DNA of 64,000 nucleotides from Croceicoccus sp. YJ47 (GCF_016745095.1 NZ_CP067087.1:1724501-1788500); one strand, 5' to 3'. Shown: positions 1-8,985, counted from the first letter of the stretch. Notes: generated by a model not told the origin, from the sequence alone. Numbers and translations: made by a program.

Positions 1-1076
1 TCGGCCTCCACGATGGTCTTCGGGGTCTGGCTCAACACGCGTTCCATGGTTTCGTAATACATCCGGCGGCGCGTGACCTCGGGCGCGAGGCGGTATTCGC
101 TATACACCTGGTTGAAGGCCTCGGCCTCGCCTTCGGCGCGGGCGGTGACCTGCTCGGCCCAGGCGCGGGCGCGGTTGATGTCGGACTGCGCGTCCTGCTG
201 CGCGGCGAGCACTTCCTTGAACGCGTCGATCACGCGGGTCGGCGGATCGGCCTTCTTGATCTCGACACCCTGCACCGCGACGCCCGAACGATAGGCGTCG
301 AGCAATTGCTGCATTCGGGCGCGCACGGCCTGTTCGATCTGTGCGCGGCCCGCACCCGACAGCGCATCGTCGAGCTTCACCTCGGCGACGCTGGCGCGCA
401 TCGCGGCCTCGGCCACCTCGCGCACGGTTTCATCGGGTTCGGCGAGCTGGAAGCTGTAGAGCTTCAGATCCTTGATGTTCCAGCGCACGAGATAGGACAG
501 GTCGACCAGATTCTGATCGCCGGTCAGCATCAGCTTCTCCTCCGTCCCGTCGGGGATATTGTCCCGCCGGATCGAGGTGACGTCCATGTCCGACACGCTT
601 TGAATCGGCCATGGCAGGGTAAGGTGCAGGCCGGGGTTCAGCGTGCGGGTATATTTGCCCGCCGTGGTGACGATGCCCTGTTCCTTGGCGTTGATCTGGT
701 GAACCGAACTCAGGAACAGCCACAGGAGTACCACCGCCACGATGATGTAGGGGGTCCAGCTCCTGCCGCCCGGCGCGCGGGGAAACTGCGGCGAACCGCC
801 GCCACCGCCGCCGCCGCGCCGTTGGCGGGCGCGGAAGATATCCTCGATATTCGACGCCTTGCGACCTGGCGCACGACCGTCCGGGCCGCCTGGCCCCGTG
901 GGGTCGCCGCCCGGCAGCCAGGGGTTTTTCGGCTTGCTGCCATCGCCCGTCGGCATGGTGTCCGGATCGCCGCCCGGGCCGCGATCCGAATCGTCGTCGC
1001 CCGACGATCCCCCCCAGGGGTTGCGCCCGGCCATTGCCAAAATCCTGTCCTTCAGGGACCCGCCCGTTTTATCCAT
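1..1076 (-). CDS. hflK: HflK, FtsH protease modulator (partial, C-terminus off the left edge)
   Basis: SPFH/band-7 membrane protein that partners HflC and modulates the FtsH protease at the inner membrane. The frame reads leftwards from ATG at 1076 and stays open to the window edge, so about 358 codons are visible. The first 70 residues are rich in Gly, Pro and Asp and contain the typical NPWGG element; six glycines follow near residues 88-93. One membrane segment lies at about residues 108-124 (PYIIVAVVLLWLFL). The band-7 domain then starts with INAKEQGIVTTAGKY. It is divergent from mrp with about 100 bases between the starts. HflC would be expected just beyond the left edge. Confidence 0.93.
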   Translation of the reverse strand, partial: MDKTGGSLKDRILAMAGRNPWGGSSGDDDSDRGPGGDPDTMPTGDGSKPKNPWLPGGDPTGPGGPDGRAPGRKASNIEDIFRARQRRGGGGGGGSPQFPRAPGGRSWTPYIIVAVVLLWLFLSSVHQINAKEQGIVTTAGKYTRTLNPGLHLTLPWPIQSVSDMDVTSIRRDNIPDGTEEKLMLTGDQNLVDLSYLVRWNIKDLKLYSFQLAEPDETVREVAEAAMRASVAEVKLDDALSGAGRAQIEQAVRARMQQLLDAYRSGVAVQGVEIKKADPPTRVIDAFKEVLAAQQDAQSDINRARAWAEQVTARAEGEAEAFNQVYSEYRLAPEVTRRRMYYETMERVLSQTPKTIVEA

Positions 1077-1176
1077 GATGTCCTTATAGCTATTGAGAGG
1101 CGCAAAAACAGGGGCTGTCGGTGGCTTTTTGCGCTGTTAAATGCGAACCGGTGCGAATGATCGTAAAGGAAACACC

Positions 1177-2202
1177 ATGAATGACGCCCAACAAGGCGCT
1201 GACCAGGGGCGCGAGGCCGCCATCCGTGCCGCACTCGCGCCGGTGGCCGGCGACCGTGTCGAAGGCGTGCGCCTGACCGAAAATGCCGTGACGCTGGTCG
1301 TCGAGGTGGGCGGACTGGACGATGGCGCGCGCGCCTCGCTCGAAGATCGCATGCGCGCCGCGCTGGCGGGCATGGATCTGCCGCCGCTGCGCATTGCGAT
1401 GACGGCGGAGCGCGGCCCTGAAAAGCCGAAACCGCGCCTCATCGCGGTGGGTTCGGGCAAGGGCGGCGTCGGCAAATCCACGGTGTCGGCCAATCTCGCC
1501 GTGGCGATGAAGCGGGCCGGGCGCCGCGTCGGCCTCGTCGATGCGGACATCTACGGCCCTTCGCAGCCGCGCCTGATGCATAGCGAGGACAAGAAGCCGC
1601 AGGCGAAGGACAAGCAGCTCATCCCCGTGACCGGCGTGCTCGACATTCCGATGCTGTCGATGGGTCATCTCGCCACGCCGGATCAGGCGATCGCATGGCG
1701 CGGGCCGATGGCGGGCAATGCGCTGGCGCAGCTGATCGAGGCGGATTGGGGCGACGTCACCGATCTCGTCATCGACTTGCCCCCCGGCACCGGCGACGTG
1801 CAGCTCACCATGATCCAGAAGTTCAAGCCCATTGGCGCGGTGATCGTGTCCACGCCGCAGGATCTCGCCTTGATGGACGCACGCCGCGCCATCGCGTTCT
1901 TCGACAAGGCGGCGGTGCCCACCATCGGTATTGTCGAGAACATGGCCGGTTTCGCCTGCCCCCATTGCGGGGAGGTGAGCGACCCGTTCGGCGCCGGCGG
2001 GGCGGAGGCGGCGGCGCGCGAACTCGGCCGCCGCTTCCTCGGGCGCATACCGCTCACCATGACGCTGCGCGAGGAAAGCGACGCGGGCACGCCGCCCGCC
2101 GCAGGGTCGGGCGAGATTTCGGACCTGTTCGCCGACCTCGCCGGGCAGGTCATGGCCTTTGCCGACAGCGTGGACGCCGATGCCGACACCGCCAAAGCCT
2201 GA
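1177..2202 (+). CDS. mrp: Mrp/ApbC family iron-sulfur cluster carrier ATPase
   Basis: P-loop ATPase of the Mrp/NBP35 family, which carries Fe-S clusters to apoproteins in the cytosol; 341 residues. The N-terminal part (about residues 10-80) is the DUF59/MIP18-like domain. A deviant Walker A, GSGKGGVGKST, sits near residue 93. The ATPase core continues with VDADIYGPSQPR and DLPPGTGDVQLT. A CPHCG pair near residue 260 is the expected cluster-binding CxxC. The in-frame ATG at 1141 is possible, but the ATG at 1177 has an AAAGGA ribosome site and fits family length. Its 3' end overlaps the next gene by 23 bases. Confidence 0.93.
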   Translation: MNDAQQGADQGREAAIRAALAPVAGDRVEGVRLTENAVTLVVEVGGLDDGARASLEDRMRAALAGMDLPPLRIAMTAERGPEKPKPRLIAVGSGKGGVGKSTVSANLAVAMKRAGRRVGLVDADIYGPSQPRLMHSEDKKPQAKDKQLIPVTGVLDIPMLSMGHLATPDQAIAWRGPMAGNALAQLIEADWGDVTDLVIDLPPGTGDVQLTMIQKFKPIGAVIVSTPQDLALMDARRAIAFFDKAAVPTIGIVENMAGFACPHCGEVSDPFGAGGAEAAARELGRRFLGRIPLTMTLREESDAGTPPAAGSGEISDLFADLAGQVMAFADSVDADADTAKA

Positions 2203-4642
2203 TCCCGCATCGCGCTCCGGCGGGCGCCGTGTGCGCGTGACGCGGCGCGGCCTGCTCATCGGGGCGGCGGCGGGCGGCGGGCTGATCGCGGCGTGGACGT
2301 TCATCCCGCGCGACTACCCGGTGCCGATCCCGCCTGCCGAGGGGCAGCGCGCCTTCGGCAGCTGGATCAAGCTGTCGCGCGATGGCGTGGTGTCGATCGC
2401 GGTGCCCGTGCTCGAAATGGGGCAGGGGGCGACGACGCTGCTGCCCCGGATCGCGGCACAGGAGCTGGGCGCGGATTGGCGGCAGATCGCGGTGGAGCCC
2501 GCCGCGATCAGCGCGACCTATGCCGATCCGGTGCTCGCCGCGCATTGGGCGCAGCTCTGGGCGGGATGGTTCGCAAGGATCGCGGACACGCCCGGCGATA
2601 CGCTGGCGAAACTCCATGCACAGCGTGAGACGCTGATGGCGACGGCGGACGGTACGGCGCTTGCCGCGTATGAAACGCCGCTGCGCGAGGCGGCGGCGGG
2701 GCTGCGTGCGGTGCTGTCGATGGCCGCGGCGGAGCGGTGGGACGTCGCGTTCGAGGAATGCCGGGCCGAGGGCGGCTTCATCATCCACGGCGACAAGCGC
2801 GTGCGTTTCGCCGATCTGGTCGATGACGCCGCCGGGTTCGAGGCGCCCGATCCCCCGCTACTCAACCCCACCCCGGCGAGCGAGACGGCCGCGCCGGTCT
2901 TTACCGGACCGCAGGAAAGCTACCCCCGGCTCGACGCGCCGTCCAAGGTCGATGGCAGCTTTCCCTTTGCCGCGGACATACGCCTGCCCGGCATGCTGTT
3001 TGCTGCCATCGCGCACGGGCCATTGCCGGGTGCGCGGTTGACGGGTTTCGATCATGAGGCGGCGCGGCGCATCACCGGATATGAAGGGCGGGTGGTCCAC
3101 GACGAATGGATCGCCGCTCTGGCGCGCAGCACGTGGGCGGCGGAAAAGGCAGTGAAGGCGCTCGCCCCCCGCTTTGCCCCGACTGCGGAGTTGTCCGAGG
3201 ATATTCGCATCGAGGCAGCGTTGCAGACCGCGCTGACCAGGGGTGAGGCGGTCGCGGTCCATGAAACCGGCGATCCGGTGCCTTTGCTCGACCGGCCCGA
3301 CGCGATCGCGGCGCGCTACGACATTGCGCCGGCATGGCACGGCACCCTCGAAACCGCGAGCGCGACGGCGCGGCTCGCCGATGGCAGGCTGGAGCTTTGG
3401 ATCGCGTCGCAGGCGCCGGAGCAGGCGCGGCGCGCGGCGGCGGGCGCGCTCGGCATGGGGGCGCGCGATGTCGTCGTCTATCCGGTGGGTGCGGGCGGGA
3501 GCTTCGATGCGCGGCTCGACATTCGCATCGCGCGGGAGGCGGCGCTGATCGCGCGGGCGGCCGGGCGACCGGTACAGCTGAGCTATTCGCGATGGCAGGA
3601 GATGCTGACCGAAATGCCGCGCGCGCCGGTCGCGGCGCAGGTCCGCGCCGTGCCGGGGCGCAACGGGCTGATCGCGGCGTGGCAGTCGCGCATCGCCACC
3701 CCGGCACCGGCGCGGCAGATGCACGACCGGCTGTTCGCGCGCATGGCACCCGGTGCGGCGATGGCGGCGAACGACGACGCGGTCGATCCGCCGGCGCTGT
3801 TCGGTGCGGCCCCGCCCTATCGCATTCCCGCCATGCGGGTGGAGGCGGTGCCCGCCGCGGTCGGCCTTCCGGTCGGGCGGATCCGCGGCAATGGCGATGC
3901 GGCATGCTGTTTCATCACCGAGAGTTTCATGGACGAGATGGCGGGCGCCGCGGGGGCGGAGCCGTTGTCCTACCGCGTGGCGATGCTGGGCGGGGACGTG
4001 CGGCTGGCCGAATGCCTTCAAGGCGCGGCGCAGATCGGCGAATGGGACGGCGGCGTCGCCGGATCGGGGCAGGGGATTGCCTGCTGGCACATGCGCGACC
4101 CTGCGGGCCGGGCCGATGGCGGCGGGCGGATTGCCGCCATCGTTCGCGCCCGGCGTGGCCCGATGGGCGTCGAGGTCGCCAGCATCGCGGCCTTCTGCGA
4201 CATCGGGCGCGTCGTCGATCTCGAACTCGCGCTGCAACAGATCGAGGGCGGATTGCTGTATGGCATGGGCCTCGCGCTCAGCTCCCGCGCCAGCTACGCG
4301 CGCGGATTGCCGCGGGAGGAGACGATGGGCGCACTGAACCTGCCGCCATTGTCGCGCGCGCCGGAGATTACCGTGGGCTTTGCCCGCAACGATTTCCCGC
4401 CTTTCGATCCCGGCGAACTGGGCACCGTGGTCATTGCGCCCGCCATCGCCAATGCGCTGCACGCCGCGACGGGTGAACGGTTCCGCCGCCTGCCGATGGT
4501 TGCCGAACCGCTGGTGCCGCCGCCGCCGATGGCAGCCCCCACCGATGCCGGCGCGGCAGAGCCGGGCGATGGCCCCCCGCCGGTTGACCCACCCGAAGAT
4601 TCTGGCGCCGATCCCGCCCTTTCGAATGAAAGCATCACATGA
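2180..4642 (+). CDS. IorB-like molybdopterin-binding oxidoreductase subunit (xanthine dehydrogenase family)
   Basis: Resembles the large, molybdopterin-binding subunit of isoquinoline 1-oxidoreductase and related aldehyde dehydrogenases; 820 residues. The N-terminus has a Tat-like signal (VTRRGLLIGAAAGGG). The usual EMGQG segment is at about residue 78, and the C-terminal region carries PGELGTVVIAPAIANAL, which holds the expected catalytic Glu. Two family motifs are altered: the GGGFGRR loop reads GAGGSFDARLD, and the WRSVGHS region reads VGRIRGNGDAACC. The last 45 residues are a Pro/Ala/Asp-rich extension. ATG 2180 is preferred over a TTG at 2159. It overlaps mrp, and its ATGA junction with hemH suggests translational coupling. 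No small subunit is adjacent; the nearest is at 23857. The substrate cannot be inferred. Confidence 0.8.
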   Translation: MPTPPKPDPASRSGGRRVRVTRRGLLIGAAAGGGLIAAWTFIPRDYPVPIPPAEGQRAFGSWIKLSRDGVVSIAVPVLEMGQGATTLLPRIAAQELGADWRQIAVEPAAISATYADPVLAAHWAQLWAGWFARIADTPGDTLAKLHAQRETLMATADGTALAAYETPLREAAAGLRAVLSMAAAERWDVAFEECRAEGGFIIHGDKRVRFADLVDDAAGFEAPDPPLLNPTPASETAAPVFTGPQESYPRLDAPSKVDGSFPFAADIRLPGMLFAAIAHGPLPGARLTGFDHEAARRITGYEGRVVHDEWIAALARSTWAAEKAVKALAPRFAPTAELSEDIRIEAALQTALTRGEAVAVHETGDPVPLLDRPDAIAARYDIAPAWHGTLETASATARLADGRLELWIASQAPEQARRAAAGALGMGARDVVVYPVGAGGSFDARLDIRIAREAALIARAAGRPVQLSYSRWQEMLTEMPRAPVAAQVRAVPGRNGLIAAWQSRIATPAPARQMHDRLFARMAPGAAMAANDDAVDPPALFGAAPPYRIPAMRVEAVPAAVGLPVGRIRGNGDAACCFITESFMDEMAGAAGAEPLSYRVAMLGGDVRLAECLQGAAQIGEWDGGVAGSGQGIACWHMRDPAGRADGGGRIAAIVRARRGPMGVEVASIAAFCDIGRVVDLELALQQIEGGLLYGMGLALSSRASYARGLPREETMGALNLPPLSRAPEITVGFARNDFPPFDPGELGTVVIAPAIANALHAATGERFRRLPMVAEPLVPPPPMAAPTDAGAAEPGDGPPPVDPPEDSGADPALSNESIT

Positions 4643-5688
4643 CCGATACCCACGACGCCACGCCCGCAACCCCCATGCCGCGCCCCGCCGATCACCCGGC
4701 GGCGCCGACGGCACGCATTGCGGTGCTGCTGACCAATCTCGGCACGCCCGATGCGGCGGAGAAGGGCGCGGTGAAGCGTTACCTCAAGCAATTCCTGTCC
4801 GATCGCCGCGTCGTCGAAATTCCCGCCATCGCGTGGCAGCCGATCCTGCGCGGGATCATCCTCAACACGCGGCCCGCGAAATCCGCCCACGCCTATGCGC
4901 AGGTGTGGGGGGAGGACGGGTCGCCGCTCGCCGCGATCACGAAGCGTCAGGCCGAGCGGTTGCAGGACCGGCTGGGCGAGGGGGTCACGGTCGACTGGGC
5001 AATGCGCTATGGCAATCCGTCGATCCCCGCGCGGGTGCAGGCCTTGAAGGATGCCGACCACGACCGCATTCTTTTCGCGCCGCTTTATCCGCAATATTCC
5101 GGCGCGACGACGGCGACGGCGGTGGACGAACTTGGCCGCGTGCTGGCCGACATGCGCTGGCAGCCGGCGATCCGCACCCTGCCGCCCTATCACGACGATG
5201 CGGCCTATATCGCGGCGCTGGCGGAGGATCTTGCGCGGCAGATCGCGGCGCTCGCCGAAATGCCGGAGGTGTTGCTGCTCAGCTTTCACGGGATGCCCGA
5301 ACGCACGCTGCATCTGGGCGATCCCTATCACTGCCATTGCCGGAAAACCGCGCGATTGCTGGCCGCGGCGCTGGCGCCCGCGTTTCCGGACCTGCGCATC
5401 GACACCACGTTTCAATCGCGCTTCGGCCGGGCCAAATGGCTTGAGCCGGCGACCGACACGGTGCTGGAGCAGGAGGCGAAGCGGGGGACGAAGCGGCTTG
5501 CCATCGCGGCGCCGGGGTTTTCCGCCGATTGCCTCGAAACGCTCGAAGAACTGGCGATCCGGGGGCGGGAAAGCTTTGTCGGCAATGGCGGCACGCAATT
5601 CGATGCGCTGTCCTGCCTCAACGACGGGGAGCCGGGGATGGCGATGCTCGAAACGCTGATCCGGCGGGAATTGTCCGGCTGGATCTAG
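4639..5688 (+). CDS. hemH: Ferrochelatase
   Basis: Inserts ferrous iron into protoporphyrin IX, the last step of protoheme synthesis; 349 residues, normal for the family. Visible motifs are LLTNLGTPDA near residue 31, LLSFHGMPERTLHLGDPYHC with the metal-binding His, TTFQSRFGRAKWL, and APGFSADCLETLEEL with the conserved acidic residue. The start overlaps the stop of the IorB-like gene by four bases. The stop overlaps that of the convergent HNH gene. A Pro/Ala-rich N-terminal extension of about 20 residues precedes the core. Confidence 0.96.
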   Translation: MTDTHDATPATPMPRPADHPAAPTARIAVLLTNLGTPDAAEKGAVKRYLKQFLSDRRVVEIPAIAWQPILRGIILNTRPAKSAHAYAQVWGEDGSPLAAITKRQAERLQDRLGEGVTVDWAMRYGNPSIPARVQALKDADHDRILFAPLYPQYSGATTATAVDELGRVLADMRWQPAIRTLPPYHDDAAYIAALAEDLARQIAALAEMPEVLLLSFHGMPERTLHLGDPYHCHCRKTARLLAAALAPAFPDLRIDTTFQSRFGRAKWLEPATDTVLEQEAKRGTKRLAIAAPGFSADCLETLEELAIRGRESFVGNGGTQFDALSCLNDGEPGMAMLETLIRRELSGWI

Positions 5689-6293
5689 GCTTCCAGCTCG
5701 ATGTCCCAATAGAGCCAGTCGCGCCAGGTTTCGTGCAGGTAATGCGGCGGAAATTCCCGGCCGCGCTGCTGCAATTGCCAGTTGGTCGGGCGGATCGGTG
5801 CGAGTTTCAGTTGCATGCCGGCCTGTTTCGGCGTGCGTCCGCCCTTCCTCATGTTGCAGGGCGCGCAGGCGGCGACGATGTTTTCCCAGCTCGTCTTTCC
5901 GCCCAGCCGCCGGGGCACGACATGGTCGAAGGTCAGCTGTTTCGGGCTGCCGCAGAACTGACACTCGAACCGGTCGCGCAGGAACACGTTGAAGCGGGTG
6001 AAGGCAGGAAATTCCGACGGTTTCACATATTCGCGAAGCGCAATGACCGACGGGATCTGCATGTCGAGCGAGGGCGAATGCACCTGCCGTTCATAGCTTG
6101 CGACGATATCGACGCGGTCGAGGAACACGGCCTTGATCGCGGTCTGCCACGGCCAAAGCGACAGCGGGTAATAGGACAGCGGCGAATAATCGGCGTTGAG
6201 GACAAGGGCAGGACATTGGCCGAGCGCGCGGGTCGGATCCTCCCTTGCGCTGGCGAGCGTGACGCGTTGTTCGATCAGCGCGTTGCTGAACAT
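5685..6293 (-). CDS. HNH endonuclease family protein
   Basis: A 202-residue protein with an HNH nuclease fold in its C-terminal half. CQFCG and CAPCN provide two CxxC zinc pairs, and LTFDHVVPRRLGG supplies the catalytic His region. The N-terminal half (VLNADYSPLSYYPLSLW) is typical of chromosomal single-copy HNH proteins common in alphaproteobacteria, whose job is unknown. It is convergent with hemH, the two stop codons overlapping. Nothing nearby suggests an intron or prophage origin. It is more likely a housekeeping or DNA-repair-related nuclease than a homing enzyme, but that is inference. Confidence 0.88.
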   Translation of the reverse strand: MFSNALIEQRVTLASAREDPTRALGQCPALVLNADYSPLSYYPLSLWPWQTAIKAVFLDRVDIVASYERQVHSPSLDMQIPSVIALREYVKPSEFPAFTRFNVFLRDRFECQFCGSPKQLTFDHVVPRRLGGKTSWENIVAACAPCNMRKGGRTPKQAGMQLKLAPIRPTNWQLQQRGREFPPHYLHETWRDWLYWDIELEA

Positions 6294-6410
6294 GCCGTTA
6301 TCCGGCCTCCTCCAATGAGTGCCGGGACGCTATCGCAGTGAGGCGTGACAGGTTGATGACGCATCGTAAGTGCCATTGCTGCCCGCAAGCGGCGATCCCG
6401 TCAAGACCAT

Positions 6411-6427
6411 ATGCGTAACGGACGCAT
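6411..6427. promoter_or_regulatory. Inverted repeat in the HNH/gluQ divergent region
   Basis: ATGCGT and ACGCAT are separated by five bases, a perfect 6-bp dyad. It lies about 45 bases before gluQ and within the 179-base region between two divergent genes. A second imperfect hairpin (CGCCCCTTTCGCAAGGGCG) follows at 6431-6449. Either could be an operator or leader structure. No regulator is known for these genes, so the function is open. Confidence 0.25.
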
Positions 6428-6472
6428 GATCGCCCCTTTCGCAAGGGCGCACCGGCGCTATGCTGCACAGCG

Positions 6473-7357
6473 ATGATCGTCACCCGCTTCGCGCCAAGCC
6501 CGAATGGCCCCCTGCATCTCGGCCATGCCCATGCGGCCATCGTCGCGCATGACCGGGCGCGGGCGGATGGGGGGCGGTTCCTGCTCCGGATCGAGGATAT
6601 CGACGGCGCGCGCAGCCGGGAGGAATTCGCCGAAGGGGCGCTCGCCGATCTGCGCTGGCTCGGGCTCGGGTGGGACGGGGCGGTCATCCGGCAATCGGCG
6701 CGGATCGGCGCGCATGCCGACGCGCTCGCCCGCCTGCGCGCGATGGGGCTCGTCTATGCGTGCCGCTGCACCCGCGCGCAGATCGCGGCGGCGGCGACGG
6801 CGCACGGTCCCGACGGCCCGCTCTATCCCGGCACGTGCAGGGGCCGCGACCACGAGGCCGGCGATGGCGCGGCGGCGTGGCGGATCGACATGGCGGCGGC
6901 GCTGGACCGCGCAGGGCCGCTCACCTGGCATGACGAGCGGCGCGGCGAAATACGCGCGACGCCGGAAATCTTCGGCGACATCGTGCTCGCGCGCAAGGAT
7001 GCGCCGGGCAGCTATCACCTCGCCGTGACGTGCGACGATGCGGCGGACGGCGTCACCTGCGTCACGCGCGGCATGGACCTGTTCGCCGCGACCCATGTGC
7101 ACCGCCTGCTGCAAGGCTTGCTGGGCCTGCCGGTGCCGGTGTGGCATCACCATGCGCTGATCGTGCAAGGGGACGGGCGCAAGCTGGCGAAGCGGCGCGG
7201 TTCGCCCTCGCTCGCCGACATGCGGGATGCCGGGGTGGACGGGTGCGCACTGGCGGCGGATTTGCGGGCAGGGCGCCTTGGCGACGGGTTGTTCTGGGGC
7301 GATGGAAGAGGCGAGGGAACGGGGGCTGGAAATACGCCGTCGGTGCCCCTATCTTGA
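6473..7357 (+). CDS. gluQ: Glutamyl-Q tRNA(Asp) synthetase
   Basis: Truncated paralogue of glutamyl-tRNA synthetase that attaches glutamate to queuosine 34 of tRNA(Asp); 294 residues. It has the class I start RFAPSPNGPLHLGHAHAA (HLGH) and a KMSKS equivalent, KLAKRRGSPS. The zinc ligands fit the family pattern: CRC near residue 97, then a Tyr and a Cys in LYPGTC. There is no anticodon-binding domain, as expected. No convincing ribosome site precedes the ATG. Confidence 0.93.
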   Translation: MIVTRFAPSPNGPLHLGHAHAAIVAHDRARADGGRFLLRIEDIDGARSREEFAEGALADLRWLGLGWDGAVIRQSARIGAHADALARLRAMGLVYACRCTRAQIAAAATAHGPDGPLYPGTCRGRDHEAGDGAAAWRIDMAAALDRAGPLTWHDERRGEIRATPEIFGDIVLARKDAPGSYHLAVTCDDAADGVTCVTRGMDLFAATHVHRLLQGLLGLPVPVWHHHALIVQGDGRKLAKRRGSPSLADMRDAGVDGCALAADLRAGRLGDGLFWGDGRGEGTGAGNTPSVPLS

Positions 7358-7362
7358 ATGGC

Positions 7363-7590
7363 ATGAACACCATTCTCGCCATCGTCATCGCCATCCTGGC
7401 CATCATGGTCGTCGTCTCGCTCGTGAAGGGGATCGTCGCGTTCCTGCAAACGACGAAACTCGATCTCGAAGGCGGCGATGAACGGATCGAGATGATGCAG
7501 ATCCGCCAGAACAAGGCCATGTTCGCGCGCATCAAGTATCAGGGCGCCGCGATCATCGTCGTGGCGCTGCTGCTCGTCATCAATAGCTGA
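7363..7590 (+). CDS. HIG1-type twin-transmembrane small protein
   Basis: A 75-residue protein with two membrane helices, at about residues 3-27 (ILAIVIAILAIMVVVSLVKG) and 58-74 (AAIIVVALLLVINS). They are joined by a charged loop containing IEMMQIRQNKAMFARIKYQG, the HIG1 signature. Bacterial members are small inner-membrane proteins, and mitochondrial relatives assist respiratory complexes. It starts five bases after gluQ and ends just before the cobalamin adenosyltransferase, so the three probably form one transcript. Confidence 0.85.
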   Translation: MNTILAIVIAILAIMVVVSLVKGIVAFLQTTKLDLEGGDERIEMMQIRQNKAMFARIKYQGAAIIVVALLLVINS

Positions 7591-7596
7591 TCGCAC

Positions 7597-8169
7597 TTGG
7601 TCCGGCTCAACAGGATCTACACGCGCACCGGCGACGACGGCACGACGGGGCTGGTCGATGGGTCGCGCGTCGCGAAGAACGCGGCGCGCATGGCCGCGAT
7701 CGGCACCGTGGATGAGGCCAACTGCGCCATCGGGGTCGCGGTCTGCGCCCTGCCGGATGGCGATATTGCGGGCGATCTGCGCCGGATACAGAACGACCTT
7801 TTCGATCTTGGCGCCGATCTCGCCACGCCGGGCGACGATTTCACGCCGGGTGAGATGCAGCTTCGCATGACGGACGCGCAATCCTCCTGGCTGGAGGCGC
7901 GGATCGATGCGCTCAATGAAAAACTGGAGCCGTTAAAGAGCTTCATCCTGCCGGGCGGGAGCGAAGCCGCGGCGCGGGTGCATGTGGCGCGGGCATCGGT
8001 GCGTTCGGCGGAGCGGGCATGCGTGGCGCTGAGCCGCGAGGATGCCGTCAATCCCGCGGCGCTGTCCTATGTCAATCGGCTGTCGGATTACCTGTTCGTG
8101 GCCGCACGCGCGCTCAATGACGAGGGGCGGTCGGACGTTTTGTGGGTGCCGGGGGCCAATCGCGGCTGA
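7597..8169 (+). CDS. PduO-type corrinoid adenosyltransferase (TTG start)
   Basis: Transfers the adenosyl group of ATP to cob(I)alamin, giving adenosylcobalamin; 190 residues. Motifs in order: RIYTRTGDDGTTGL at the N-terminus, GTVDEANCAIGVA near residue 38, SVRSAERACVALSRE and NRLSDYLFVAARALN near the C-terminus. All belong to the PduO/EutT-N trimeric family. No ATG fits the N-terminal motif; the TTG at 7597 puts the protein in register with the family (VRLNRIYTRTG). The ribosome site is weak. Confidence 0.92.
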   Translation: MVRLNRIYTRTGDDGTTGLVDGSRVAKNAARMAAIGTVDEANCAIGVAVCALPDGDIAGDLRRIQNDLFDLGADLATPGDDFTPGEMQLRMTDAQSSWLEARIDALNEKLEPLKSFILPGGSEAAARVHVARASVRSAERACVALSREDAVNPAALSYVNRLSDYLFVAARALNDEGRSDVLWVPGANRG

Positions 8170-8233
8170 TCGCGTCGGAACCGGGGAGGCTTGCCGCCCG
8201 TTCCTGTAGGCAAACGCAAACAGGAATTGAACC

Positions 8234-8554
8234 ATGGCAGACCCCACCAACGACAACGCCCACGAAAATCTCAACACCGAACAGCGCGACAAGGATACGC
8301 AGGCGCAGACCGTTTCGCGCCAGGCGCAGGGCCGCCGCGTATCGAGCTACTCGCTCGACGAGGATAGCGAGAAGCCCGAAAAAGGCCCGCTCGACGAAAG
8401 CACGCAAGGCGATCTCGTCGACAAGATGAAGCAGATGGACACCGGCGGCATCGACATGAGCGCCTATCGCGGCGAGCCGAACCACGACGATAACGAGAAG
8501 AAATACGGCAAGTCCAACATCATGAAGGACGAGCCGGGCAATTCCGACAGCTGA
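8234..8554 (+). CDS. Small hydrophilic protein of unknown function
   Basis: A 106-residue, highly charged protein with no Cys, no membrane segment and no signal peptide. It is rich in Asp, Glu, Lys and Asn and probably largely disordered. The C-terminal half holds the most family-like stretch, DLVDKMKQMDTGGIDMSAY. The ribosome site AGGAAT lies seven bases before the ATG. It is convergent with the DUF202 gene, with six bases between the stops. I do not recognise a function; stress-related hydrophilic proteins look similar, but that is only a resemblance. Confidence 0.75.
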   Translation: MADPTNDNAHENLNTEQRDKDTQAQTVSRQAQGRRVSSYSLDEDSEKPEKGPLDESTQGDLVDKMKQMDTGGIDMSAYRGEPNHDDNEKKYGKSNIMKDEPGNSDS

Positions 8555-8560
8555 TCCGGC

Positions 8561-8953
8561 TCAGCCGCCGACCCCGATGTCCCGCGCCAGCCATATCGCG
8601 ATGGCGAGGATGATCGCGCCGGCGGCCACCGCATAGGCAATCCATTTCAGGCGCGGCATATCGGGCGAATCCACCTCGTGCGGGTTCATCCGGGTCAGCG
8701 CCCTGCACGCCCGCCGTTCCGCCCCGATGGCGAACATCGCGGCCAGCACCATGAACATCGTCGCGATCACGCGGGCAAGCCATGGCGGGTCCAGCTCCCC
8801 GAACAGGGCGCGAAACGCGATGCCGATTCCTATCGCGGCAAAGGCGGTGCGCATCCAGCCGTTAAAGGTGCGTTCCACCGCCATGATCGTGCGGTCCTCG
8901 GCGAGATGGGTCCGGCTGGAGGCGTCCTGCGACTTGATCTCGTCCTCTGTCAT
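8561..8953 (-). CDS. DUF202 (YidH-like) membrane protein
   Basis: A 130-residue inner-membrane protein of the DUF202 family. LAEDRTIMAVERTFNGWMRT (about residues 17-36) is the family signature. Hydrophobic segments follow at about 37-49, 62-78 and 105-123. The function of the family is unknown. The ATG at 8953 gives the standard N-terminus; an ATG four codons upstream (8965) is also open. It sits 32 bases downstream of mutS on the same strand. Confidence 0.85.
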   Translation of the reverse strand: MTEDEIKSQDASSRTHLAEDRTIMAVERTFNGWMRTAFAAIGIGIAFRALFGELDPPWLARVIATMFMVLAAMFAIGAERRACRALTRMNPHEVDSPDMPRLKWIAYAVAAGAIILAIAIWLARDIGVGG

Positions 8954-8985
8954 GGGCGAGAGCATGACGGCCCCCGCCGCAAGGG

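Noticed and set aside
5685-6293. HNH protein as homing endonuclease or phage nuclease
   Set aside because: It lies in a stable core region between hemH and gluQ with no intron, intein or phage genes, and resembles chromosomal single-copy HNH proteins.
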